Source: Paraburkholderia bannensis
GTDB taxonomy: Bacteria; Pseudomonadota; Gammaproteobacteria; Burkholderiales; Burkholderiaceae
Direction of reading: 5' to 3'
Assembly: GCF_014200455.1 (NCBI RefSeq)
Contig: NZ_JACHBW010000017.1
Span: forward strand, 1 to 64,000
Length of the DNA: 64,000 nucleotides
The number at the start of each line of letters is the position of its first letter. Position 1 is the stretch's first letter. This document shows positions 17,692 to 28,377 of this stretch, one piece after another. The position numbers and the translations under genes were made by a program. Under the pieces are notes generated by a model. The model saw only the letters and a program-made list of their open reading frames with translations. It was not told the origin of the DNA and did not search any database.

Positions 17692-18288
17692 TCAGGCAGC
17701 GGCGATCGCTTCACGCGCGCTGGCGAGCGCTGCGCTGGCTGCGTCCGGGCCCATGTTCAGGCCTTCGGCGTAGATGAAGTTCACGTCCGTCATGCCGAGG
17801 AAGCCAAGGAACGACTTCAGGTACGGCGTCTGGCTGTCGTGCGCGGTGCCCTGGTACTTGCCGCCGCGTGCCGAAACCACGAATACCTTCTTGCCCTTGA
17901 CGAGGCCTTCGGGGCCGTTTGCCGTGTACTGGAACGTGATGCCGGCGCGGGCGATCCAGTCGAAGTACGTCTTCAGTTGCGACGAGATGCCGAAGTTGTA
18001 CAGCGGAGCGCCGATCACGACGATGTCGGCGGCTTGCAGTTCGGCGATCAGGGCTTCGCTGCGAGCGGCGATGGCCTGCTGTTCCGGCGTGCGCTGCTCA
18101 GCGGGCGTGAAGAACGCGCCGAGGACGCTGTCGTCCAGGTGCGGCAGCGGATCGGCTTGCAGGTTGCGCGAGACGACTTGCGCGCCCGGATTCGATTGTT
18201 GCAGCCTGGCCGTCAATTCATTGACGAGCAGCGTCGACTGGGCGCCTTGCGAGCGGGCGGCGGAATTGATTTGCAGGATCGTGGTCAT
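17692..18288 (-). CDS. azoR: FMN-dependent NADH-azoreductase
   Basis: A 198-residue flavodoxin-fold quinone and azo reductase. FMN-dependent AzoR proteins reduce quinones and azo compounds with NADH and protect against thiol stress. Features are INSAARSQGAQSTLLVNEL (phosphate loop), VIGAPLYNFGISSQLKTYFDWIARAG and VVSARGGKYQGT. ATG 18288 follows a GGAGTGACC ribosome binding site; the frame open to 18402 has no support. The length matches the family (about 200). The gene lies alone between two terminators. Confidence 0.9.
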   Translation of the reverse strand: MTTILQINSAARSQGAQSTLLVNELTARLQQSNPGAQVVSRNLQADPLPHLDDSVLGAFFTPAEQRTPEQQAIAARSEALIAELQAADIVVIGAPLYNFGISSQLKTYFDWIARAGITFQYTANGPEGLVKGKKVFVVSARGGKYQGTAHDSQTPYLKSFLGFLGMTDVNFIYAEGLNMGPDAASAALASAREAIAAA

Positions 18289-18411
18289 GGTCACTCCTTC
18301 GGGTCGGTGTGCGCGGTGTTGCGCGAGTGGAGCCATTGTGTTTTTTTGCCGCGCGCCGAAAAAGTAGCCCGCCAATGACGGATTGTTGCAACGATAGAAC
18401 AATCGCTCATG

Positions 18412-18446
18412 AAAAAAGCGGCGGGGCCAGATTGACCTCGCCGCTT
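18412..18446 (-). terminator. Terminator upstream of azoR
   Basis: On the minus strand a hairpin with arms AAGCGGCG and CGCCGCTT ends in six T residues. It lies just upstream of azoR and beyond the 3' end of nothing on that strand except read-through from the M61 peptidase gene (ends at 18470), so it terminates that gene. Confidence 0.75.
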
Positions 18447-18469
18447 CTTCCCGTTACCCGACTGAACGA

Positions 18470-20260
18470 TCAGGCCGCCAGCCAGCGCTCGCGCAGGGCC
18501 CGCGATGCCGGGCGCTTGTCGATGACGCTGAGCTTGTAGCGGGCGATATCGGGCGTATCGAGCGTCAGGCGCACGACGCGCAGTTCGTCGCGGCGGAACG
18601 CGTGGATCTCCACTTTCGCGCCCGGCTGATAGCGCGAGAGCAGCGTATCAAGATTGCCGCCCGTCACGCGCAGGCCGTCTAGCGCGATCAGCACGTCGCC
18701 CGCCGACAAACCCGCCTTCTGCGCCGGGCCACCTTCGTACACCACTGCCAGCGCCGCTTCCGCGCCGCCGCGCAGGCGTGCGCCCAGCGACGGTTTCGCG
18801 CCGCGCTCCGGCTCCCCTTCCAGCTTGACGCCGAACGGCTCGAACAAGGTCGCGAGCGGCAGATCGCGCGTGCCGCGCACGGCATCGGCGAACAGTGCGC
18901 CCAGTTCCACGCCGGTCGCCTCGGCGATCAATGCTTCGACGTCGTCTTCGCGCACACCCACCGGCTTGCCGCGATAGAAGTCGCGGCCAAAGCGCTGCCA
19001 CAACAGACGCATCACATCGTCGAGCGACTTGCGGCCGTTCGTTTCCGTACGGATCGCCAGATCGAAGGCGAGCGCCACCAGCGAGCCCTTGGTGTAATAG
19101 CTGACGATGGCGTTGGCCGCGTTCTCGTCCTGACGGTAGTACTTCACCCACGCGTCGAATGAGCTTTCCGCGACGCTCTGCTTCAGACGCCCCGCGCCGC
19201 GCAGCACGCCGCCAATCGTCTTGCCGACAAGACCGAAGTAGTCATCGACGGAAATCAGGCCGCTGCGCACCAGCATCAGATCGTCGTAATAGGACGTGAA
19301 GCCTTCGAACAGCCACAGCAGCGAGGTGTAGTCCTCGGTCGTCAGGTCGTACGGCACGAACGCCGCAGGCTTGATGCGCTTGACGTTCCAGGTGTGGAAA
19401 TACTCGTGGCTGCACAGACCCAGGTAAGTGCGGTAGCCGTCCGTCGTCTCGGGCTTGCCCTTCACGGGCAGATCGGTGCGGTTGCAGATCAGCGCGGTGG
19501 AGGCGCGGTGTTCCAGGCCGCCGTAACCGTCGCTCACGGCCTGCGTCATGAACACATAACGCTCCATCGGTGCGCGCTTCGTGCGCGGCTCGAACAGCGC
19601 GATCTGCGCCTCGCAGATCTTCTGCAGATCCTTCGCGAGACGTTCGGTATCGAGCGCCACCACGCGGCCCGCGATCACGACGTCGTGCGGCACGCCGTGC
19701 GCCTTGAAGCTCGCGAGCGTGAAGTCGCCGAGCGTCACCGGATGATCGATGAGTTCGTCGTAATCGGCCGCCGCGTAGTCGCCAAAACCATAGCGTTTGG
19801 TGCCGCGCGCCTCCGGCAGCGCGGTGGCCACGCGCCAGTGGCGGAATGCGTGGCCGTCCGGGCGCTGGATATCGACGATGTGCTGCGCGTCCTCATGGCC
19901 GAGCGCCGCGAGGAACACGCTGGTGCCGTTGAAGAAGCCGCCCGTGTCGTCCAGATGCGCGGCGCGCACCGACATATCCCACGCGTAGACCTCGTAGCGC
20001 AGCGTGAGCGCGCCCTTCACCGGCGCGGCCTGCCACGAATGCTTGTCGGTCTTGGTCACGCGCACCTTGCGGCCCGCTTCGTTGGTGGCGCGCAGCGTGA
20101 CGATGTTGCGCGCGAATTCGCGCACCATATAGCTGCCTGGAATCCACACCGGCAGCATGAAGCGCTGGCCGTCCGGCGCGGGATCGTCGAGCGTGAGCGT
20201 CACCTCGAACAGATGCGCGGCGGGGTTCTTCGGGACGATGGTGTATCGGATCGGCTTCAT
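18470..20260 (-). CDS. M61-family aminopeptidase with PDZ domain
   Basis: A 596-residue zinc peptidase of family M61 (glycyl aminopeptidase group). The N-terminal part, beginning MKPIRYTIVPKNPAAHLFEV, is the beta-rich M61 N domain; the catalytic motif HEYFHTWNVKRIKP contains HExxH, and the third ligand Glu is expected in LLWLFEGFTSYYDD. A PDZ domain lies at the C-terminus (VYEGGPAQKAGLSAGDVLIALDG). No signal peptide is visible with the chosen ATG 20260, so a cytoplasmic location is likely. The open frame from 20401 overlaps the neighbour's terminator and is rejected. Confidence 0.9.
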   Translation of the reverse strand: MKPIRYTIVPKNPAAHLFEVTLTLDDPAPDGQRFMLPVWIPGSYMVREFARNIVTLRATNEAGRKVRVTKTDKHSWQAAPVKGALTLRYEVYAWDMSVRAAHLDDTGGFFNGTSVFLAALGHEDAQHIVDIQRPDGHAFRHWRVATALPEARGTKRYGFGDYAAADYDELIDHPVTLGDFTLASFKAHGVPHDVVIAGRVVALDTERLAKDLQKICEAQIALFEPRTKRAPMERYVFMTQAVSDGYGGLEHRASTALICNRTDLPVKGKPETTDGYRTYLGLCSHEYFHTWNVKRIKPAAFVPYDLTTEDYTSLLWLFEGFTSYYDDLMLVRSGLISVDDYFGLVGKTIGGVLRGAGRLKQSVAESSFDAWVKYYRQDENAANAIVSYYTKGSLVALAFDLAIRTETNGRKSLDDVMRLLWQRFGRDFYRGKPVGVREDDVEALIAEATGVELGALFADAVRGTRDLPLATLFEPFGVKLEGEPERGAKPSLGARLRGGAEAALAVVYEGGPAQKAGLSAGDVLIALDGLRVTGGNLDTLLSRYQPGAKVEIHAFRRDELRVVRLTLDTPDIARYKLSVIDKRPASRALRERWLAA

Positions 20261-20389
20261 CGGCGGAATTCGGTGGCGGTTCGGTAGGCTTCGGTAAGCG
20301 GTATGTCCGTCGCTCGCGGGGCGTGGCACGCGTGGCGCGCGCTGGGCAAGCGTAGGGCGACAAAAAGTCGGGACAAAAAAATGCTGCGG

Positions 20390-20422
20390 ATAAAAAGGCA
20401 CCGGCCGCGAAAGCGGCCGGCG
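20390..20422 (-). terminator. Terminator of the dsbC-like gene
   Basis: A perfect eight-base GC stem (CCGGCCGC/GCGGCCGG with a four-base loop) is followed on the minus strand by TGCCTTTTTAT. It lies 16 bases after the stop of the disulfide isomerase gene. Confidence 0.85.
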
Positions 20423-20437
20423 GATTCGGGCGAGGCG

Positions 20438-21169
20438 TCAGTGCGCGGTGCTCAACTCGCTTTCGAGCCGGTCGGCGCTGACCGCACCCGGCAGTCGGCG
20501 GCCATCGGCCAGAATCACGGTGGGCGTGCCGGTCACGTTCATCTTTGCGCCCAGCTTCAGATTGCTGTCGATCGCGGCGGTGTTGCAGGTGCCTGCAGCG
20601 GTAGGCTTCTTGCGATCCACCATCCACGACTCCCACGCCTGCGCGCGGTCCGTCGAGCACCAGATCGACTTGGCCTTGGCGGTCGAGTCGTCGGAGAGCA
20701 CCGGATACAGGAAGGTGTAGACGGTCACGTTGTCGATCGACTTGAGCGTGGATTCGAGCTGATGGCAGTACGGGCAGTTCGGATCGGAGAACACTGCGAT
20801 GGTGCGCTTGCCGTTGCCCTTGACCACCTTCACCGCGTTTTCGAACGGCAGCTTGGCGAAGTCGATCTTGTTGAGTTCGGCCAGACGCGCTTCGGTCAGA
20901 TTGCGGTGCGCTTTCGTATCGACGAGGTCGCCCGTGAGCACGTAATCGCCGTTCACATCGCTATAAATGATCTGCGTGCCGAGGTTCACCTCGTAAAGCC
21001 CGGCGACGGGTGCCTTCTGGATGCCCTTGATATCGCCGGCATCGACGCCCAGACGCTGCTGCAGCGCAGCCTTGATCTTGTCGGTGGTCTGGTCGGCCTG
21101 CGCCGAACAGCCGAGCACCGAGGCGGCCGCCGCGACGACCAGCGCGGCAATGCGGATACGCTTTTGCAT
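20438..21169 (-). CDS. dsbC: DsbC/DsbG-family periplasmic disulfide isomerase
   Basis: A 243-residue periplasmic protein. Residues 1-25 are a signal peptide (MQKRIRIAALVVAAAASVLG, cleaved near AQA-D). The N-terminal dimerisation domain contains GLYEVNLGTQIIYSDVNGDYVLTGDL, and the thioredoxin-fold domain carries the active site FSDPNCPYCHQLE (CPYC rather than the E. coli CGYC) and the cis-proline loop TGTPTVILADG. DsbC proteins reshuffle wrong disulfides in secreted proteins and are kept reduced by DsbD. ATG 21169 is chosen by the signal peptide. Confidence 0.9.
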   Translation of the reverse strand: MQKRIRIAALVVAAAASVLGCSAQADQTTDKIKAALQQRLGVDAGDIKGIQKAPVAGLYEVNLGTQIIYSDVNGDYVLTGDLVDTKAHRNLTEARLAELNKIDFAKLPFENAVKVVKGNGKRTIAVFSDPNCPYCHQLESTLKSIDNVTVYTFLYPVLSDDSTAKAKSIWCSTDRAQAWESWMVDRKKPTAAGTCNTAAIDSNLKLGAKMNVTGTPTVILADGRRLPGAVSADRLESELSTAH

Positions 21170-21399
21170 GGAATGCTTTCCTGATTCGGGAGCGCGGCGC
21201 ACAAGGGGCGACGCGATCCAGGTGAAATTGGGGCGCGGATCAAGGCGACTTAAGAGGCAACTGAAGAGGCAACTGAAGAGCTGACTCATGCCGCCACTGA
21301 ACACGATGCCCACACAACCTGATTCGCCATTCTAAGCCGCTTGGGGCTTGCCGCAACGCAAATGCCCGGCTCGCGGGCAGGGCTGATCCGGCGCGTGGC

Positions 21400-22572
21400 T
21401 CAGCCGAGCGCAGCCGCGACCAGCAAGCGCTTGACGAGCGGCTGCGCACCGACGAGGGCCATGCCCGTGTTGCGCACCGCGCGTGCGATCGTGCCCGGCA
21501 CGGAGAACAGCCGTTGCAGACCGTCGGTGGCGAGCACGAGCTTTTGAATGTCCTCGCGACGGCCACGTTCGTAGCGGCGCAGCAGAACCGTATCGCCGAG
21601 ATCGCGGAACGCTTCCTTGTTCACGATCACGTCGACGAGCGCGGCCACATCGCGCAGGCCCAGATTGACGCCCTGCCCGGCCAGCGGGTGAATCAGGTGC
21701 GCGGCGTCGCCCACCAGCGCAACGCGCGGCGCGATCAGCTTGTCGACGGTTTGCAGCGAGAGCGGGAAACCACGCGCGGGCGTCACGCATTCGAGCGCGC
21801 CGTGCAGGTTCTGCGTGGCGCGTTCGACTTCGGCGGCGAGCTGTTCGGGTTCGAGCTTGAGGAGCGCTTCGGCGTGTTCGGTCTGCGCGGACCAGACGAG
21901 CGAAACATGCTGATCGGGCAACGGCAGCAGCGCGATGATCTCGCCGTCCCTGAACCACTGGTAAGCGCATTCGCCGTGCGGCCGGGCCGCGCGGAAATTG
22001 GCCACCACGCCGGTCTGGCGATAATCGCGGCGATCGACCTTCGAGCCGATCTGCGCACGCACCCACGAATGCGCGCCGTCCGCGCCCACGGCCAGATCGG
22101 CCTCGATCGTGCGGCCATTGGCAAGGCCGATCACGGCGGCGTCCGGCTTGATGTCGAGCGTCTGCGCGCGCGAATCGATCCAGCTGAGATTGGGCTGGAA
22201 ATGCAGCGCCGCATCGAGCGCGCGCTCGACCAGCGACGATTCCGCGATCCACGCGAGATGAGAAACCGAAGCCTGATACGCCGAAAAGTGCAGTTCCGCC
22301 GCGGCATCGCCGAATACGCGCATGTCGTAGACGGGCGTGAGGCGCGCGGCGTCGACGGCCTGCCAGACCCGAAGACGCTCGAACAGCGCCTGGGAGCTGC
22401 GCGAAAAAGCGTAGACGCGCGCGTCGAACACGGCGCCGTGCGGCAGCGGCGCGCAAGGTTGCGCGAGCAGCGCCACGCGCAGGCCGTTCTGGGTCAGCGC
22501 CAGCGCCGCCGACTTGCCGACGAGGCCGCCGCCGATCACGGCGACATCAAAGGTCTGGTTGCTTGCAGTCAT
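21400..22572 (-). CDS. UbiH/UbiF/Coq6-family FAD-dependent hydroxylase
   Basis: A 390-residue aromatic-ring flavin monooxygenase. The FAD-binding Rossmann motif is VIGGGLVGKSAALAL at the N-terminus, ADGAHSWVRAQIG is the DG motif, and RVALVGDAAHLIHPLAGQGVNLGLRD is the GD motif. Family members hydroxylate the ubiquinone ring at one or more positions. With ubiX also in the window, a ubiquinone role is likely, but which ring carbon it acts on (UbiH, UbiI, UbiF or the broad UbiM) cannot be judged here. It is the nearest upstream gene of dsbC in the same direction, 230 bases away. Confidence 0.85.
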   Translation of the reverse strand: MTASNQTFDVAVIGGGLVGKSAALALTQNGLRVALLAQPCAPLPHGAVFDARVYAFSRSSQALFERLRVWQAVDAARLTPVYDMRVFGDAAAELHFSAYQASVSHLAWIAESSLVERALDAALHFQPNLSWIDSRAQTLDIKPDAAVIGLANGRTIEADLAVGADGAHSWVRAQIGSKVDRRDYRQTGVVANFRAARPHGECAYQWFRDGEIIALLPLPDQHVSLVWSAQTEHAEALLKLEPEQLAAEVERATQNLHGALECVTPARGFPLSLQTVDKLIAPRVALVGDAAHLIHPLAGQGVNLGLRDVAALVDVIVNKEAFRDLGDTVLLRRYERGRREDIQKLVLATDGLQRLFSVPGTIARAVRNTGMALVGAQPLVKRLLVAAALG

Positions 22573-22918
22573 CCGCGCATTATAGCCGTGGGGCCTTGTC
22601 TGACAGGGCCGGATGGGCAGGCCGCATGGCCTGCGCTTGCGTTACTGCAAGCGGGCGCGGTGGCTTGCCGCAGCGGATTCGGCGGCGAAGAAAGATCGCG
22701 CCCTTTTCCGTCCTTGCGCCTCGCGCCACGGCCATCGCCAAAGCCGCCTGCGGACGAGGTTACAATTACGGTTTTCGTGACTTCGCGTCACGCCCCTGAC
22801 GTGCAATTTCGTGCCCTCCGGCCGCCCGCCCGGCGCATCGCGCCAGCCGGTCCGGCCCCGCAGCTCACGCCTGAACCCGGCGAGCCGCACGTCGCCACCC
22901 TGACATGCAGAGAATTTC
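22573..22918. promoter_or_regulatory. Divergent ubiH-type/ychF intergenic region
   Basis: This 346-base gap separates divergent genes and shows no convincing coding sequence. A TACAAT box (22761-22766) on the plus strand is a plausible -10 element for ychF. No clear operator was seen. Confidence 0.35.
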
Positions 22919-24013
22919 ATGAGCCTCAAATGCGGCATCGTCGGCTTGCCCAACGTCGGCAAGTCCACCCTCTTCAACGCACTGACCAAGGCCGGCATCG
23001 CGGCTGAGAACTATCCGTTCTGCACGATTGAGCCGAACGTCGGCGTCGTGGAAGTGCCGGATCCGCGTCTGAAGGCGCTCTCCGAAATCGTCAAGCCCGA
23101 GCGCGTCGTGCCGGCCGTGGTCGAATTCGTCGATATCGCCGGTCTGGTCGCGGGCGCGAGCAAGGGCGAAGGTCTGGGCAACCAGTTCCTCGCCAACATC
23201 CGCGAAACCGATGCGATCACTCACGTCGTGCGCTGCTTCGAAGACGATAACGTGATTCACGTCGCCGGCAAGGTCGATCCGCTCGCCGACATCGAAGTCA
23301 TCAACACCGAACTGGCGCTGGCCGACCTCAGCACGGTCGAGAAGTCGCTCACGCGCTATTCGAAGGCCGCGAAGTCGGGTAACGACAAGGAAGCCGCGAA
23401 GCTCGTCGCCGTGCTGGAAAAAGTGCGCGCGCAGCTCGACCAGGCCAAGCCGGTGCGCGCGCTCGACCTGAACGAAGACGAACAGGCCCTGCTCAAGCCG
23501 TTCTGCCTGATCACGGCGAAGAAGACCATGTACGTCGCCAACGTGAAGGACGACGGCTTCGAGAACAACCCGTACCTGGACGCCGTGCGCAAGCACGCCG
23601 AAGCCGAAGGTGCGCCGGTCGTTGCCGTGTGCGCCGCCATCGAAGCGGAAATCGCCGACCTCGACGACGAAGACAAGGCCGCGTTCCTCGCCGACATGGG
23701 CATGGAAGAACCTGGCCTCGACCGCGTGATCCGCGCGGGCTTCCGCCTGCTCGGTCTGCAAACGTACTTCACGGCTGGCGTGAAGGAAGTGCGCGCGTGG
23801 ACGATCCACGTGGGCGATACGGCTCCGCAAGCCGCCGGCGCGATCCACACGGACTTCGAGCGCGGCTTCATCCGCGCGCAGACCATCGCGTTCGACGACT
23901 ACATCCAGTACAAGGGCGAAACCGGCGCGAAGGAAGCGGGCAAGATGCGCGCCGAAGGCAAGGAATATGTCGTGCACGACGGCGACGTGATGAACTTCCT
24001 GTTCAACGTTTAA
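22919..24013 (+). CDS. ychF: Obg-family ATPase YchF
   Basis: A 364-residue P-loop protein of the Obg family that prefers ATP over GTP. G1 is GLPNVGKSTLFNAL, G3 DIAGLVAGASKGEGLGNQF, followed by a coiled-coil insertion and the C-terminal TGS-like domain starting near LQTYFTAGVKEVRAWT and ending in KEYVVHDGDVMNFLFNV. The G4 motif for guanine recognition is degenerate, as is normal in YchF. It acts on ribosomes and the proteasome-like redox response in other organisms (OLA1 in humans). Length and motifs are standard. Confidence 0.96.
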   Translation: MSLKCGIVGLPNVGKSTLFNALTKAGIAAENYPFCTIEPNVGVVEVPDPRLKALSEIVKPERVVPAVVEFVDIAGLVAGASKGEGLGNQFLANIRETDAITHVVRCFEDDNVIHVAGKVDPLADIEVINTELALADLSTVEKSLTRYSKAAKSGNDKEAAKLVAVLEKVRAQLDQAKPVRALDLNEDEQALLKPFCLITAKKTMYVANVKDDGFENNPYLDAVRKHAEAEGAPVVAVCAAIEAEIADLDDEDKAAFLADMGMEEPGLDRVIRAGFRLLGLQTYFTAGVKEVRAWTIHVGDTAPQAAGAIHTDFERGFIRAQTIAFDDYIQYKGETGAKEAGKMRAEGKEYVVHDGDVMNFLFNV

Positions 24014-24042
24014 GACGCCACGCCGTCTCGGACGCAGGATGA

Positions 24043-24069
24043 AAGCCCGCTTTCGAGCGGGCTTTTTTT
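24043..24069 (+). terminator. Terminator of ychF
   Basis: Stem AAGCCCGCT/AGCGGGCTT with a TTCG tetraloop, then seven or eight T residues, 30 bases after the ychF stop. Confidence 0.93.
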
Positions 24070-24111
24070 CGCCTGGCGCACCTGAAACCAACAAGCTGAG
24101 AGACAACCATC

Positions 24112-24417
24112 ATGACGATGATGACGTTGCGGCTGGCCGCGCGTGCCGCGACCGCCGCGCTTGCGCTGTGCCTGGCTGCGCCCGCGTTCGCGTACCAGCC
24201 GCCTTCTGGCACCTACGCCGCACCCGACGAATCCGATCTCGACAATCACCACGGCTACGTGAACCGCGACGGCCAGGGCGTCCATTCGCCCGCGCATTCG
24301 CGCTCGGGCCGCGTGCCCGAAGGCGCGAGCGCGCAATGCCGCGACGGCACCTACAGCTTCAGCCGGCATCACAGCGGCACCTGCTCGCGGCACGGCGGCG
24401 TCGCGCAGTGGCTGTGA
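24112..24417 (+). CDS. DUF3761-type secreted small protein
   Basis: A 101-residue exported protein. It has an N-terminal signal peptide (LAARAATAALALCLAAPAFA, cleaved before YQPP). The mature part carries DGTYSFSRHHSGTCSRHGGVAQWL, the conserved C-terminal signature of DUF3761 proteins. Two cysteines (in AQCRDG and GTCSRHG) could form a disulfide. Many such proteins are periplasmic and of unknown function. A second ATG six bases downstream is also usable. Confidence 0.75.
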   Translation: MTMMTLRLAARAATAALALCLAAPAFAYQPPSGTYAAPDESDLDNHHGYVNRDGQGVHSPAHSRSGRVPEGASAQCRDGTYSFSRHHSGTCSRHGGVAQWL

Positions 24418-24513
24418 CCTGAATCGCAAGCGCCGCGACCGCAGCTCGACCGCAGCTTTGACCGTCGCTTTGACCGAATGCCCCGGCGCCGTCCCCCCGC
24501 CGCCCGCGCCCCG

Positions 24514-24519
24514 TACAAT
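24514..24519 (+). promoter_or_regulatory. Candidate -10 element for ettA
   Basis: A TACAAT box stands about 145 bases upstream of the ettA ATG in otherwise GC-rich DNA. No clear -35 was identified 17 bases upstream, so the call rests on the -10 alone. Confidence 0.35.
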
Positions 24520-24662
24520 AGCGGTTTGCGGATCCCGCGCGCTCGCGCGTCATCGCGCGGACTGAAACTGGCCTGAGCGCGGCTCGGGTACATCCCCGGG
24601 CGCATGCCGGGCTTCGGTTTCCGCCCCCTTTTTCCCGTTTTTCAGACTCCAAAGACACTCTC

Positions 24663-26327
<1,665 letters not shown>

Positions 26328-26358
26328 GCCTTATTGCGCCGATCGTTCTGAGCGTGTG

Positions 26359-26389
26359 AAACGGCAGCCTGCGGGCTGCCGTTTTTTTT
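26359..26389 (+). terminator. Terminator of ettA
   Basis: Hairpin AACGGCAGCC/GGCTGCCGTT with a TGC loop region followed by eight T residues, 32 bases after the ettA stop. Confidence 0.93.
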
Positions 26390-26530
26390 CGCGTTGCCGC
26401 GCACAGTGCGCCCTGACGCGCGCGGCACGGCGGTTGCTAAAAAGCGGCTACGCTTGTCGCGATTGCGTCGCGTTCTGCGACTTCCCGCTGAAACGGGCCG
26501 GCGCGCTTCCTCCAGGTCGAGGTACTCCGC

Positions 26531-27733
26531 ATGTCGACGCCGCATCGCCAACGCACGGTTCCCCGCATCGTTCTGATCGTTGCAAGCGTGATCGCGGCGC
26601 TGATTGCGCTCGCGTTCGGCGGGCTGTATGCACTTCAGCGCGAGGCGAGGGCGCATGTGGAAGCGGCGCTCGCGCCCATCGGCACGGCGTCGCGCATCGA
26701 CGTGGCCTTCTGGCTCACCTCGGTCGAACTCACGGATGTGCGCCTGAAACCGCCGCCCAACTGGCCCACCGCCGACATGCTGCGCGCCCGGCGCATCACC
26801 ATCACGCCCGATCTGCGCGCGCTGCTTTCGCATCATGTGCACGTGCGCGCCATCCACGTCAGCGACTTCACGATGACGGTGCTGCGTCGGCAGAACGGTT
26901 CCGTCGAGATCCTGCCGAACCTGCGCCGCGAGATGGAAGCGGCCGACGCTGGGAGTACCGCTTCCGCCGCTTCAGCGCCCTCCGCCCACACCGATCTGCC
27001 GACCGACAAGCTGATCGACCACATCGTCTTCGACAACGGCAGCTTCGAGTTCTATGACCGTTCCGTGAGCAACCCTCCCTGGCGCGTCACGGTCAGCGAC
27101 GCCAACGCGCAGGTCGATAACATCCATCTGCCCGCACTCGACGAACCCACGCACGTTGCCGTGACGGGCGCGCTCAAAGGCCCGGCGCACACCGGCCACG
27201 TGAGTTTTGACGGCATCATCCGCATCGCGAGCAGGGATTCGCAGACGCACACGACGCTGCGCGGCGTGGACCTCACCATGCTCGATCCGTATCTGCTGAA
27301 AAAGGCCGGCGCGCAGGCCAAGGTCACGGGCGGCACGCTCGATCTCGACCTCGCCGCGACGGTGCGCGGCTACCGTCTGCACGCGCCGGGCACGGTCACG
27401 CTCCATCAGCTGCAACTGGCCGAAAGCAGCGATCCGCTCGACTCGTTCCTGTCGATCCCGACGCGCGCGGCCATCGCCGCACTCAAGTCGCGCAAGGGCG
27501 ACATCACGTTGCATTTCACGCTCGACGGGGATTTGCACGATCCGAAGTTCAAGCTCAACGAGAACCTGATGACCGAATTGCGCGCGGGTTTCGCGCAGGC
27601 GCTCGGGGTGAGCGCGCAAGGCGTGGCGCAGGGCGCCGGGCAAACCGCAAAGGGGATCGCCGACGCGCTGCGCAACCTGTTCGGGGCGTCGCCACCGCCA
27701 GGCGCGCCCGCGAAGCAATCAACGAAGCGTTAA
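26531..27733 (+). CDS. AsmA/DUF748-like membrane-anchored protein
   Basis: A 400-residue protein with one N-terminal transmembrane helix (IVLIVASVIAALIALAFGGLYAL, about residues 14-36) and a large periplasmic part. The repeating pattern of beta strands, such as VELTDVRLKPPPNW, RARRITITPDLRALL and LVDNIHLPAL-type segments, resembles the AsmA/DUF748 family that contributes to envelope lipid traffic. The C-terminus is an Ala/Gly-rich helix ending in basic residues (PAKQSTKR). The family call is by pattern only. It converges with the HAD gene; the two overlap by four bases. Confidence 0.6.
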   Translation: MSTPHRQRTVPRIVLIVASVIAALIALAFGGLYALQREARAHVEAALAPIGTASRIDVAFWLTSVELTDVRLKPPPNWPTADMLRARRITITPDLRALLSHHVHVRAIHVSDFTMTVLRRQNGSVEILPNLRREMEAADAGSTASAASAPSAHTDLPTDKLIDHIVFDNGSFEFYDRSVSNPPWRVTVSDANAQVDNIHLPALDEPTHVAVTGALKGPAHTGHVSFDGIIRIASRDSQTHTTLRGVDLTMLDPYLLKKAGAQAKVTGGTLDLDLAATVRGYRLHAPGTVTLHQLQLAESSDPLDSFLSIPTRAAIAALKSRKGDITLHFTLDGDLHDPKFKLNENLMTELRAGFAQALGVSAQGVAQGAGQTAKGIADALRNLFGASPPPGAPAKQSTKR

Positions 27734-28353
27734 ACCGGCAGGCCCAATTCGCGCAGCTTCGCGTCGGTCGTGGCGTTGCTGGTGTGATGCACGCCGTGCC
27801 AGCCGAGCGCCGTGGCGGCTTCGGCGTTGCGCGGGTTGTCGTCGATAAAGACGAGTTCGCCGGGCTGCACGCCCGGAAGCTGCGCCTCGATGCGGCGGAA
27901 CATCTCGTGGTAGATCGCCGCGTCGGGCTTGACCAGCTTCACGCGCCCCGACACGACCACATCGCGGCAACGGCGCAGGATGCCGAAGCGCTCCCACGCC
28001 CACGGCATCGTCTCCGCCGACCAGTTCGTCAGACCGAAGATTGGCACGTTGGCCGCCTCCAGCCGCTCGAACGTGGCCACGCCGCCTTCGAGCAGCCCGC
28101 CGATCATCTCGTGCCAGCGCTCGTAGAACGCGCGGATCAGCGCTTCGTGTTCCGGAAAGCGCGCGACCCGTTCTTCGGTGCCGACGGCAATCGGCTCGCC
28201 GCCGTCCTGGCGGATCACCCAATCCATCCCGCAGACGTTCGTGAGAAACCAGCGGCGTTCGTCGTCGTCGGGAATCAGCTTGCGATAGAGATACTCGGGA
28301 CTCCAGTCCACCAGCACCCCGCCGAAATCGAACACCACTGCCTTGATCGCCAT
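27730..28353 (-). CDS. HAD-IA family hydrolase, YihX-like
   Basis: A 207-residue haloacid dehalogenase-superfamily protein. Motif I is VFDFGGVLVDW (DxGGV form, typical of the YihX and epoxide-hydrolase N-terminal group, lacking the general acid Asp two residues after the nucleophile). Motif II is IFGLTNWSAE, motif III the Lys in KLVKPDAAIY, motif IV FIDDNPRNAEAATALGW. YihX of E. coli is an alpha-D-glucose-1-phosphate phosphatase; the substrate here is unknown. It lies 24 bases downstream of pepP and may be co-transcribed with it. Confidence 0.82.
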   Translation of the reverse strand: MAIKAVVFDFGGVLVDWSPEYLYRKLIPDDDERRWFLTNVCGMDWVIRQDGGEPIAVGTEERVARFPEHEALIRAFYERWHEMIGGLLEGGVATFERLEAANVPIFGLTNWSAETMPWAWERFGILRRCRDVVVSGRVKLVKPDAAIYHEMFRRIEAQLPGVQPGELVFIDDNPRNAEAATALGWHGVHHTSNATTDAKLRELGLPV

Positions 28354-28377
28354 GCGCCTGCGCTCCGTTGCAAGGGT

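Noticed and set aside
21250..21280. AAGAGGCAACTG repeated near the dsbC-type gene
   Set aside because: Only two or three short copies; no larger repeat or function is suggested.
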